From NCBI GenBank assembly GCA_035530375.1, contig DATKUY010000001.1, positions 1-53,272 of the forward strand: DNA of 53,272 nt, in the 5' to 3' direction. Made by a program: the position numbers and the translations under genes. The notes below the pieces were generated by a model that searched no databases, was not told the DNA's origin, and was given only the letters and a program-made list of their open reading frames with translations. Positions 33,395 to 41,331 of this stretch are shown in pieces; position 1 is the stretch's first letter; the number at the start of each line of letters is the position of its first letter. The DNA comes from Sulfuricella sp035530375. Lineage in GTDB: Bacteria > Pseudomonadota > Gammaproteobacteria > Burkholderiales > Sulfuricellaceae.

Positions 33395-34540
33395 CTAAAG
33401 CGTTCGCTTAAATAGCATTATCGCGGCCATCATCATAATGGCCATGAAAACCGTAAGGAAGCTGATGTCTGCTAAAATGGCGGTAAATCCCGCGCTCTTG
33501 AAGAGCAACGCCTTCAACGCATCTACGGCATAAGCCTCCGGATTTACCATAGCGAAGCTTCTTAACCAACCAGGCAAACTCGACGTCGGGTAAACGGCAC
33601 CACTCGGGAAAAACAAGATCACGTTCATAAACCCGCTCAACACACCGACGATCCTCGGATGGTTAGCCCTTCCAAGAAGAACGAACATCAGACTCTGCAG
33701 GCAAAGTATGGTGAGGATGATGACGACGAGCAATGATGCCAGCGACCATATACCAGTCGGGAGTGGAATGCCGGTCATGACAAGGCCTACCCCGAGTACT
33801 AAAATTGACACTACAGTCGTAATAGCAAGGCCGCTCAATATGAGCCCACCCACGATGTTGGCCTTTGTAAGTGGGGTCAGGAGATAGCTTTCCTCGATGC
33901 CCAGAAAACGATCCATGACAACGTTAAATACACCCGTGGTGAGGGTTCCGAGGAAAATAGCCATAACCACAACACCGGGAACTAGAGACTGGAAATAATC
34001 CACGTTGCGATACAGATTGGCATTGCGGACATGTATTTCGTCAGCCGCTTCCCGAATAGCAACATAGCCGGAACGAACCGCAGCAACAGCTCCATTCACG
34101 ACACCTATTATCGTCCCCGAAGATATGCCGTCGGTGTTATCGAGAAAGAGTCCCACTTCGGGTCTTGATTTGAGATCTACCCTCTTGCTGAAATCTGACG
34201 GAATGATGAGTGCTGCTTTGTATTTACCGTTACGGACATCGGCGACTGCTGCCTGTTCATCCTTGGCTTGAAAAATGGTCAATGTCGCCGGACCGGACTC
34301 GATAGCGCGGAGGTTGTCAAAAAGATCCCGCGCCTGTCGTCCAGAGTCATGGTTGATAACCACAAGGGGCAACGATTGCAGCTTCCCCTGAAACGAATTG
34401 CCCATAATCACCAGATAGATGATCGGCATTAGAAAACTCATGCCGATCACAATCGGATTGCGCATAAATTTCTTGAGATCCCGATCTATCACTGCGGACA
34501 GTCTTAGGATTGACTCCGAAAATGCATTCGTCTTCTTCAT
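33395..34540 (-). CDS. ABC-2 type exporter permease
   Basis: A 381-residue inner-membrane permease. One membrane helix near the N-terminus (about 30-47) is followed by a large periplasmic part (to about 170) and five helices in the C-terminal half (for example GVVVMAIFLGTLTTGVFNVV), the layout of drug/lipid ABC-2 exporters (YhhJ/DrrB type). It overlaps the ATPase gene (ATGA). With the HlyD-like protein it forms an exporter. Substrate unknown. Confidence 0.88.
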   Translation of the reverse strand: MKKTNAFSESILRLSAVIDRDLKKFMRNPIVIGMSFLMPIIYLVIMGNSFQGKLQSLPLVVINHDSGRQARDLFDNLRAIESGPATLTIFQAKDEQAAVADVRNGKYKAALIIPSDFSKRVDLKSRPEVGLFLDNTDGISSGTIIGVVNGAVAAVRSGYVAIREAADEIHVRNANLYRNVDYFQSLVPGVVVMAIFLGTLTTGVFNVVMDRFLGIEESYLLTPLTKANIVGGLILSGLAITTVVSILVLGVGLVMTGIPLPTGIWSLASLLVVIILTILCLQSLMFVLLGRANHPRIVGVLSGFMNVILFFPSGAVYPTSSLPGWLRSFAMVNPEAYAVDALKALLFKSAGFTAILADISFLTVFMAIMMMAAIMLFKRTL

Positions 34541-35538
34541 CGCTGAGGCACTCCGGCACCGATAAAAAGGCTTACCTTTTTCGCCTCCCCCTCTCGAATC
34601 GATTTTCCGGTGAAGTGGATGAACACATCTTCAAGGGACTGCTCATGGATACTCGCGGACAATATCCGCCCTCCCGACGATCTAATTGCATCCATCAATG
34701 CTGGAAGACTCGTTGCCCCACTGTCAACATAAACACGCAAGGTCTCGTCCTCCACAAGCAGATTGCGCACGAATGGTAATGCTTTTACGCAACTGACCAA
34801 CCCATCTGACAGCCTCTCAACCGCAATCGAAACGATGTCACTGCCGGGAATCTCCCGTTTAAGTTGAGTCGGGCTGCCGAGAGCAATCATCTTGCCTGCA
34901 TCGATAATGGCAATTCGGTTGCACAAGGCATCCGCCTCTTCCATGTAATGGGTCGTCAGAAACATCGTCGTCGAGCTTTCTTGCCTGATCTGCCGCAACA
35001 GCTCCCACATGACGCGCCTCGATTGCGGATCCAGACCGCTCGAAGGTTCATCCAGGAAAAGTATTTTGGGTTTGTGTACAAGGCCTCTTGCAACTTCAAG
35101 CCGTCGCCTCATACCGCCTGAATATGCTGCAACAAATTCGCCCGCACGAGAACTCAGCCCGACCATATCCAAGAGGTATTTGATCCGCTCTTTTCTTTCC
35201 CGCGATGGAACACCATAGAAACGCCCGTAGACATCCAAGTTCTCATAGCCGGTAAGATCCAGATCGGTCGTCATCGCTTGCGAAATTACGCCTATTTGAC
35301 GCCTTACGTCGGCGGGATTTGTCACGACATCAAAGCCAGCAATTTTCGCGCATCCACCAGTAGGAATGATCAGAGTCGTCAGCATCCGGATCAGCGTTGT
35401 TTTGCCCGCTCCATTCGGGCCGAGATAACCGAACATTTCGCCGTCCGGCACATCGAAACTCACATTATCAACAGCGGTGAATGAACCGAATCTCTTTGTC
35501 AGTCCAGTCACTTCGACGGCTTTGCTTTCCGCGCTCAT
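34537..35538 (-). CDS. ABC exporter ATP-binding protein
   Basis: A 333-residue ATPase. Walker A GPNGAGKTTLIR (about 39-50), the ABC signature YSGGMRRRLEVA (about 138-149), Walker B ILFLDEPSSGLDP (about 159-171) and the H-loop TTHYMEEAD. The C-terminal extension (about 225-333) matches the DrrA-type family. Start and stop overlap both neighbours (ATGA), so the three exporter genes are translationally coupled. Confidence 0.92.
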   Translation of the reverse strand: MSAESKAVEVTGLTKRFGSFTAVDNVSFDVPDGEMFGYLGPNGAGKTTLIRMLTTLIIPTGGCAKIAGFDVVTNPADVRRQIGVISQAMTTDLDLTGYENLDVYGRFYGVPSRERKERIKYLLDMVGLSSRAGEFVAAYSGGMRRRLEVARGLVHKPKILFLDEPSSGLDPQSRRVMWELLRQIRQESSTTMFLTTHYMEEADALCNRIAIIDAGKMIALGSPTQLKREIPGSDIVSIAVERLSDGLVSCVKALPFVRNLLVEDETLRVYVDSGATSLPALMDAIRSSGGRILSASIHEQSLEDVFIHFTGKSIREGEAKKVSLFIGAGVPQR

Positions 35539-36587
35539 TGTTCCGTTCTTTTCGCTATTTCTACGTCCACCGTCATTCCTGGTTTCAGTAGCCCAGCGGG
35601 TTCCTGAAACGCGATTTTGACGCGGAACGTTTTAATATCCTGCCGACCGCTCGTTACGTCCTTTTGGGTTGCGAATTCGGCATACCGCCCAATCTCGGAA
35701 ATTTTTCCTTTGAATTGTTTGCCCGAAGTGCCTTCGGTTCTTATTGCCACATCGCCACCGACCGCGATCTTGTCCACTTGAGTCTCATCGACATCCACCC
35801 GTGCGTAAAGGTTGGCGAGGTCGACCACAGTCAACACTGTCACACCGGGGCCGACGGTTTCACCTTTCTCCAATGCCTTGAACACCACTGTGCCTGAAAT
35901 AGGGGTCGCAATGGCCATGTCGGCGAGCTTGGCCTGGTTATAAGCCAATGTTGCTCGCGACTGCTTGAGATCAGAGTGGGCCAGCTGAAGTTGATTCTGG
36001 GCGGTGCTCAATTGCGCAATGGCCGCATCTCTCTTGAACTGCGCCTCGATGATTTTCGACTTGGTGGACGACAAATCGGCCACCAACGCAGCATGTGCCG
36101 TTGTGGCGGTATCAAGCGCATCCTGCGAGATAAATTTCTGCTGGAAGAGTGCCCGCGCCCTCGCGAGCTTCCTATCGGCATCGTCCATCTGGGCCTTGGC
36201 TTTCTCGGCGTCCGCTTGAACGGCTTTGATCTCGGCAACCGCGCTCGCGATGCTTGCCCGTGCATATCTAATCGACGATTCCGCCACACCGATATTCGCT
36301 TGCGCCCGCTCCACCCCTGCCTTCGTCTCCTCGACAGCGGCCACGAGATCATCGCTTTCGAGTCGGATTACGACCTGGTTTTTCTGTACGTGGTCTCCTT
36401 CGTTGCAGCAAATGTCCGAAATCCGTCCGGCAACTTTTGGCGCGAGATTAACTTCCGGCCCTTCGACGATTCCTGACGTGCGTACGCTGGTGTCTGCCTG
36501 TTTGGATCCGTAGATTGCGTAATACGCCACCCCCGCTATCAACAGTAGCGCCGCTGCTACACTTAGACTTCTTGCCCAATTCGGCAT
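35535..36587 (-). CDS. HlyD-family membrane fusion protein
   Basis: A 350-residue periplasmic adaptor with one N-terminal membrane anchor (SLSVAAALLLIAGVAYYAIYG, about 6-26). The biotinyl-lipoyl halves are SGIVEGPEVNLAPKVAGRISDICCNEGDHVQKNQVV and AIATPISGTVVFKALEKGETV, flanking a long alpha-helical hairpin (about 85-210). ATG 36587 has GGAGG 9 bases upstream; the frame runs a further 127 codons upstream without family likeness. First gene of the exporter operon. Confidence 0.9.
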   Translation of the reverse strand: MPNWARSLSVAAALLLIAGVAYYAIYGSKQADTSVRTSGIVEGPEVNLAPKVAGRISDICCNEGDHVQKNQVVIRLESDDLVAAVEETKAGVERAQANIGVAESSIRYARASIASAVAEIKAVQADAEKAKAQMDDADRKLARARALFQQKFISQDALDTATTAHAALVADLSSTKSKIIEAQFKRDAAIAQLSTAQNQLQLAHSDLKQSRATLAYNQAKLADMAIATPISGTVVFKALEKGETVGPGVTVLTVVDLANLYARVDVDETQVDKIAVGGDVAIRTEGTSGKQFKGKISEIGRYAEFATQKDVTSGRQDIKTFRVKIAFQEPAGLLKPGMTVDVEIAKRTEQ

Positions 36588-36999
36588 GGAGCACAACCTC
36601 CAAATAAATATAGTGTTTACGCAAAAACAGGGCCGGATGCTATCAAACTGAACAAGTTCACTGTATTGGGGGATTTTCAATTCCCCGTCCAAACACGGGG
36701 CGCTACGATATATATAGGGCTGATTATAGGCACAATCACCATCGAAAACATGACTATAAATATCCAGGCATTCAGGATGATCTGTTCTCTGGTTCGAATC
36801 GCGGTTCGGACTGAACAACGCCTCAATCCAGTGCCCAATTTTCATCCTCTTCTGGCGCGCGAAACCAGACAAATCCCAAGGCGTACCCAGATAGGCAGGC
36901 AAATAGTCCGCGTAGACCCGGCCGGGCAGGAAGCCCAACCGGTACGCCTTTAGGGCTCTGCCAAGCACCGCCCGACCTGCATTTCCCGGTTTACAACCC
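36588..36999. other. Spacer upstream of the exporter, nothing recognised
   Basis: About 410 bases between the HlyD-like gene and modE. Both are on the minus strand, so this spacer should hold the exporter promoter and the modE terminator. The open frame in it, an upstream extension of the HlyD-like gene, has no family-like sequence. I see no clear hairpin or repeat. Confidence 0.4.
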
Positions 37000-37809
37000 T
37001 TACGCCGTCAGCCCGATAATCACGCTGGACGCCTTGAAAATGGCACAGATGCGCTTGCCGGTGGCGAGCTCGAGGCTCGCTGCGCTGTCGTGGGTTATGA
37101 CGGCGCTGAGGGTGTTGCCGCCGTCGAGCTCTACCACCACCTCGGTCTCCACGCCACCTTCGGTCAACCGGGAAATCACGCCGCATAGGCGGTTACGGGC
37201 GCTGGTCTTGAGCGTTTCGTCTTCCGGTGTCAGGATGACCCAGGGCGCCTTGACCAGGGCCCAGGCTTCGGTGCCGATTTTCAGGCCGAGGCTTTCCACG
37301 CTTTCGCGGGTGATCACGGCGGCGATCTTGTCGCCCTTGCCGATGGCGAGCTCGACTTCCGCCGTGACCGGCCCGGTGCGGATGCAGACGATCTTGCCGA
37401 AGAACTGGTTGCGCGCGCTGGTGCGCAGGAACAGCCGCCCGAGCAGGTGCACGTAGTTTTCCAGGTCGTCGATGCCCTGGCCCATGGCATCGAGAAATTT
37501 CCGGTGTTCCCGCTCCATGGTGCGGTAGACCTGCACCATTTTCTTCCCCTTCTCGGTCAGCCGGGTTCCGCCGCCGCCCTTGCCGCCGGTGGCGCTTGCC
37601 ACCATCGGCTCGTCCGACAGGTTATTCATCATGTCGACGGCGTCCCACGCCGCCTTGTAGCTCATTTCCACGGCCTTCGCCGCCTTGGTGATGGAACCGC
37701 ATTCGTCGATTTTTTCGAGCAGGTCGATCCGACTCTGGCCGGCAAAGTTCTTGTCGTCCTTGCTGAGCCACAGACGACCGCTGATCTTGAGAGGTGAGGG
37801 TTCGGCCAT
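37000..37809 (-). CDS. modE: Molybdate-responsive regulator ModE
   Basis: A 269-residue regulator. The N-terminal winged helix (about 25-110) carries GSITKAAKAVEMSYKAAWDAVDMMNNL, the ModE DNA-binding signature. Two C-terminal Mop (molbindin) domains (about 125-195 and 200-268), each starting TSARN, bind molybdate. It diverges from the molbindin-modABC genes, with two ModE-like operators between. Repressor of modABC when molybdate is plentiful. Confidence 0.93.
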   Translation of the reverse strand: MAEPSPLKISGRLWLSKDDKNFAGQSRIDLLEKIDECGSITKAAKAVEMSYKAAWDAVDMMNNLSDEPMVASATGGKGGGGTRLTEKGKKMVQVYRTMEREHRKFLDAMGQGIDDLENYVHLLGRLFLRTSARNQFFGKIVCIRTGPVTAEVELAIGKGDKIAAVITRESVESLGLKIGTEAWALVKAPWVILTPEDETLKTSARNRLCGVISRLTEGGVETEVVVELDGGNTLSAVITHDSAASLELATGKRICAIFKASSVIIGLTA

Positions 37810-37905
37810 GAAGTTTTTCCGCAATGTAATCGATGCGCCAATGTAGGCCGCATGGCCGCCCGATGTCAACGAGCCGCGCAGGGATCCATATTTTTCAATC
37901 TCATA

Positions 37906-37929
37906 CGTTGTATAATTTTATAATTACGC
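37906..37929. promoter_or_regulatory. Second possible ModE operator
   Basis: cgttgtata-N6-taattacgc: the left half fits CGTTATATT-like sequences and the right half is a weaker inverted copy. It lies 97 bases from the modE start. It is AT-rich, so a chance match cannot be excluded. Confidence 0.4.
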
Positions 37930-38014
37930 TTGGCATGCATATTGCTGCGTACGTTTGCAGCTGCACAATGTATTAACCTGGTGTAAGCTTTCCGACAAAC
38001 CGGCTTAACCAATA

Positions 38015-38038
38015 CGCTGTATTGTTTCTAATATAACG
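38015..38038. promoter_or_regulatory. ModE operator before molbindin-modABC
   Basis: cgctgtatt-N6-aatataacg: two 9-base inverted halves that match at 7 of 9 positions and follow the known ModE layout CGTTATATT-N6-AATATAACG-type sites. It lies 64 bases before the molbindin ATG. Confidence 0.7.
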
Positions 38039-38101
38039 AAATCCGGCCAGGGCGAGCAGGATGCTACACGTTCGATGCCAACCGACATACAAGGGATCAA
38101 G

Positions 38102-38527
38102 ATGAAAACCAGCGCACGAAATCAGTTCCCCGGCACCGTCAGCGCCCTGAACAAGGGCGCGGTCAATGCCGAAGTGGTGCTAAAACTCGACGACAAATCC
38201 GAAATCGTCGCCATCATCACCAATGAAAGCATCGCCAACCTCGGGCTTGCTGTCGGCAAGCCGGCTTATGCGCTGATCAAGGCATCGAGCGTGATCCTGA
38301 TGACCGACGCGAGCGCCAAAACCAGCGCCCGCAACAAGCTGTGCGGCACGGTTTCGAAATGCCGGGAAGGCGCTGTCAACGGCGAAGTGGTCATCGCGCT
38401 GGATGGCGGCAAGGAAATTGTCTCCATCATCACCAACGAGAGCATCCGCAGCCTCGGGCTGAAAGCCGGCATCCCGGTCTGCGCCCTGATCAAGGCTTCG
38501 GGCATCATCCTTGCTGTAACCGAATAA
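38102..38527 (+). CDS. Molbindin, two Mop domains
   Basis: A 141-residue cytoplasmic molybdate/tungstate-binding protein made of two Mop repeats, each opening with KTSARN (MKTSARNQFPG at 1-11 and AKTSARNKLCG at about 72-82). The repeats end in ALIKASSVIL and ALIKASGIIL, the molybdate-site segment. It stores or buffers molybdate and may influence ModE. ATG 38102 has AAGGGA upstream; an in-frame ATG at 38075 lacks a ribosome site. First gene of the mod operon, 15 bases before modA. Confidence 0.9.
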   Translation: MKTSARNQFPGTVSALNKGAVNAEVVLKLDDKSEIVAIITNESIANLGLAVGKPAYALIKASSVILMTDASAKTSARNKLCGTVSKCREGAVNGEVVIALDGGKEIVSIITNESIRSLGLKAGIPVCALIKASGIILAVTE

Positions 38528-38541
38528 CGAAAGGAAAGAAA

Positions 38542-39297
38542 ATGAGAAACCTGAAATTATATTGTGCGGCACTCCTGGCCGCCCTGTCTGCGACTCCGGC
38601 CATGGCCGACGAAGTACAGGTCGCCGTGGCATCCAATTTCGCCAAGCCGGTGGAACGCATCGCAGCAGAATTCAACAAGGACACCGGCAACAAGGCGGTT
38701 GTTTCCCTGGGCGCGACCGGCAAACTCTACGCCCAGATCAGGAACGGCGCGCCGTTCGAGGTCTTGCTTGCCGCCGACGATACAACCCCGCAGAAAATCG
38801 GCAAGGAAGGTCTGTCCGTTCCCGGCAGCCAGTTTACCTACGCCATCGGCAAGCTCGTCCTGTGGAGCGCAAAGCTCGGCGTGGTGGACGGACAGGGTGA
38901 AGTCCTGAAAAAAGGCGCTTTCCGGCGCCTCTCCCTGGCCAACCCCAAGCTGGCGCCCTACGGCTTGGCCGGCGAGGAAGCGATGAAAAAACTGGGCGTG
39001 TTCGACGCCCTCCAGCCCAGGCTGGTGCTGGGGGAAAACATCACCCAGGCCTACCAGTTCGTCGCCACCGGCAACGCGGAACTGGGTTTTGTCGCGCTGT
39101 CCCAGGTCGCGAAGGACGGCAAAGTGACCGAAGGCTCGGCCTGGATCGTGCCGCAAAACCTGTACAGCCCGATCCGCCAGGATGCCGTACTGCTCGCCAA
39201 GGGAAAAGGCAAGGCGGCGGCGGAACAGTTCCTCAAGTACCTGAAGTCGGACAAGGCGGCGGCGATCATCAGGAGCTACGGCTATGAGCTGCCGTAA
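38542..39297 (+). CDS. modA: Molybdate-binding protein ModA
   Basis: The periplasmic molybdate receptor of the ModABC transporter. A signal peptide is visible (MRNLKLYCAALLAALSATPAMA, cleavage before DEV). The mature protein shows VAVASNFAKPVERIAAEF and SLGATGKLYAQI, the oxyanion-binding loops, and ENITQAYQFVATGNAELGFVALSQV. Length 251 residues is usual. AAGGAAAG precedes the ATG. It follows molbindin directly. Confidence 0.95.
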   Translation: MRNLKLYCAALLAALSATPAMADEVQVAVASNFAKPVERIAAEFNKDTGNKAVVSLGATGKLYAQIRNGAPFEVLLAADDTTPQKIGKEGLSVPGSQFTYAIGKLVLWSAKLGVVDGQGEVLKKGAFRRLSLANPKLAPYGLAGEEAMKKLGVFDALQPRLVLGENITQAYQFVATGNAELGFVALSQVAKDGKVTEGSAWIVPQNLYSPIRQDAVLLAKGKGKAAAEQFLKYLKSDKAAAIIRSYGYELP

Positions 39298-39307
39298 CCA
39301 GGATAAT

Positions 39308-39419
39308 TTATTTGCCGCAGAGGCGCTGAGGCACGGAGAAAAATCATGCGCTCACCCATCGGGCGTTCATTTCGAATTGCTCCTTGTAGTTGTTTTTATC
39401 CGCGCCTCTGCGATTAACC
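39308..39419. repeat. Intergenic inverted repeat, family A
   Basis: The modA/modB spacer. The left arm tttgccgcagaggcgctgagg and the right arm gcgcctctgcgattaa are complementary with a long loop. Same family as the repeats in the nif operons. Confidence 0.7.
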
Positions 39420-39449
39420 GTTTTGTTTCATGAAACCCAAGGTTAGAAA

Positions 39450-40136
39450 ATGATCCCGAGCACTTTCGACTTCGCCCCGATCTGGCTGACCCTGCGTCTG
39501 GCCACGGTCACCACCCTGCTGCTGCTTTTGATCGGCACGCCGCTGGCATGGTGGCTCAGCCGCACCAAATCCTGGCTGAAGAGGCCGGTGGGCGCGGCGG
39601 TGGCGCTGCCGATCGTGCTGCCGCCGACAGTGCTGGGATTCTATCTGCTGGTCATCCTCGGCCCGCAGGGGCCGGGCGGCCACCTCACCCAGGCACTCGG
39701 GCTGGGCATCCTGCCCTTCACCTTCGCCGGGCTGGTGTTCGGTTCGACGCTGTATTCGCTGCCTTTCGTGGTGCAGCCGATCCAGAACGCTTTCGAGGCG
39801 CTCGGCGAACGCCCGCTGGAAGCCGCTGCCACGCTGCGCGCCGGGCCGTGGGACCGCTTTTTCAGCGTGGCCGTGCCGCTGGCCCGGCCCGGCTTTCTCA
39901 CCGCGATCGTTCTGGGCTTCGCCCATACCGTCGGCGAATTCGGCGTGGTGCTGATGATCGGCGGCAATATTCCCGGCGCGACCCGCGTGCTGTCGGTGGC
40001 GATCTACGACCACGTCGAAGCGATGGAATACAGCCAGGCCCACTGGCTGGCGGGCGGCATGCTGGCCTTTTCCTTCCTGGTGCTGCTGGCGCTGTACGGG
40101 CCCGGCAAGCGAATGCAAGGGGGGGGCAGATCATGA
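39450..40136 (+). CDS. modB: Molybdate ABC permease ModB
   Basis: The 228-residue inner-membrane subunit, with about five to six helices (for example LTLRLATVTTLLLLLIGTPLAWWLSR). The cytoplasmic EAA loop is recognisable in EALGERPLEAAATLRAGPWDRFFSVAVPLARPG, which contacts ModC. The unusual GGG run at the end (mqggGRS) is the ribosome site of modC. It overlaps modC by 4 bases. Confidence 0.95.
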   Translation: MIPSTFDFAPIWLTLRLATVTTLLLLLIGTPLAWWLSRTKSWLKRPVGAAVALPIVLPPTVLGFYLLVILGPQGPGGHLTQALGLGILPFTFAGLVFGSTLYSLPFVVQPIQNAFEALGERPLEAAATLRAGPWDRFFSVAVPLARPGFLTAIVLGFAHTVGEFGVVLMIGGNIPGATRVLSVAIYDHVEAMEYSQAHWLAGGMLAFSFLVLLALYGPGKRMQGGGRS

Positions 40137-41203
40137 GCGGCATTTGCGCGCACTTCACCCTGGCTCTCGGCGAGTTCCGGCTGGACGCGGCATTCGACGC
40201 CCCCGGCCGGGGCGTGACCGCGCTGTTCGGCCATTCCGGCTCGGGCAAGACCACCCTGCTGCGCTGCCTGGCCGGCCTGGAGTGCGCGCCGGGCAGTCGC
40301 CTGTCGGTCAACGGCGAAATCTGGCAGGATGAAAACACCTTCCTGCCCGTCCACCGCCGCCGTTTGGGTTACGTATTCCAGGAAGCCAGTCTGTTTCCCC
40401 ACCTCGACGTGCGCCGCAATCTGGAATACGGCTGGAAGCGCATCCCGCAGGCCGAGCGCCGGGTCGGCTTCAGCCGGGCGGTGGAACTGCTCGGCATCGG
40501 TCATCTGCTGGAGCGCGATCCGGCGCGGCTGTCCGGCGGCGAACGCCAGCGCGTCGCCATCGCCCGCGCCCTGCTGGTCAGCCCCGACCTGCTGTTGATG
40601 GACGAGCCGCTGGCGGCGCTGGATCTGGCCAGCAAGGCCGATATCCTGCCCTACCTGGAACGGCTGCACGACGACCTTTCCATCCCCGTGCTTTATGTCA
40701 GCCACTCGCCGGACGAAGTAGCGCGGCTGGCCGATTTCATGGTGCTGATGGAGCACGGCAAGAGCGTGGCGAGCGGCCCGCTCAAGGACATGCTGGCGCG
40801 CCTCGACCTGCCCCTCGCCCACGGCGACGAGGCCGGGGTGGTGATCGACACGGTGGTGGGAGAACACGACGAGGACTATCACCTCACCCGGCTGGATTTC
40901 GCCGGCGGCGGCATCAGCGTCGCCCGCCAGCAGCAGGCCATCGGCCACCCGCTGCGGCTGCGCATCCATGCCCGCGACGTGAGCCTGGCGCTGGAACGGC
41001 ACGAAGATTCCAGCATCCTCAACATCCTGCCGGCGCAAGTGATGGAACTTGCCGACGAAAATCCCGCCCAACTCATGGTGCGCCTCGAAGCCGGTGGTGC
41101 CCCGCTGCTGGCGCGCATCACGCGCAAATCCTGCGTCATGCTGGGCCTGGGGGTCGGCACAAGAGTCTATGCCCAGGTCAAGAGCGTCGCACTGCTGGGC
41201 TGA
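40133..41203 (+). CDS. modC: Molybdate ABC ATPase ModC
   Basis: The 356-residue ATPase. Walker A GHSGSGKTTLLR (about 33-44), signature LSGGERQRVAIARALL (about 130-145), Walker B LLLMDEPLAALD (about 150-161), H-loop YVSHSPDEV. The C-terminal TOBE/Mop domain (about 290-355) is the molybdate-sensing regulatory part. The start overlaps the modB stop (ATGA). Confidence 0.95.
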   Translation: MSGICAHFTLALGEFRLDAAFDAPGRGVTALFGHSGSGKTTLLRCLAGLECAPGSRLSVNGEIWQDENTFLPVHRRRLGYVFQEASLFPHLDVRRNLEYGWKRIPQAERRVGFSRAVELLGIGHLLERDPARLSGGERQRVAIARALLVSPDLLLMDEPLAALDLASKADILPYLERLHDDLSIPVLYVSHSPDEVARLADFMVLMEHGKSVASGPLKDMLARLDLPLAHGDEAGVVIDTVVGEHDEDYHLTRLDFAGGGISVARQQQAIGHPLRLRIHARDVSLALERHEDSSILNILPAQVMELADENPAQLMVRLEAGGAPLLARITRKSCVMLGLGVGTRVYAQVKSVALLG

Positions 41204-41331
41204 CGCTGGTTCTCGGCGGCTCAACCATTGCTTGAACAGGATACAGAAAAGACCTACCCTTAAAACAAGAGTTGTGGTTATGGGGGATATCATGATTATT
41301 TGCATCGATCATTCGCTTGACTGATACGCCC

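Noticed and set aside
36588..36968. N-terminal extension of the HlyD-like protein
   Set aside because: Strong ribosome site and membrane anchor at 36587 fix the start; the upstream codons have no family likeness.
37810..38101. Molybdenum-cofactor riboswitch before the mod genes
   Set aside because: The leader is short; ModE operator halves explain the conserved-looking sequence, and I see no multi-stem riboswitch layout.
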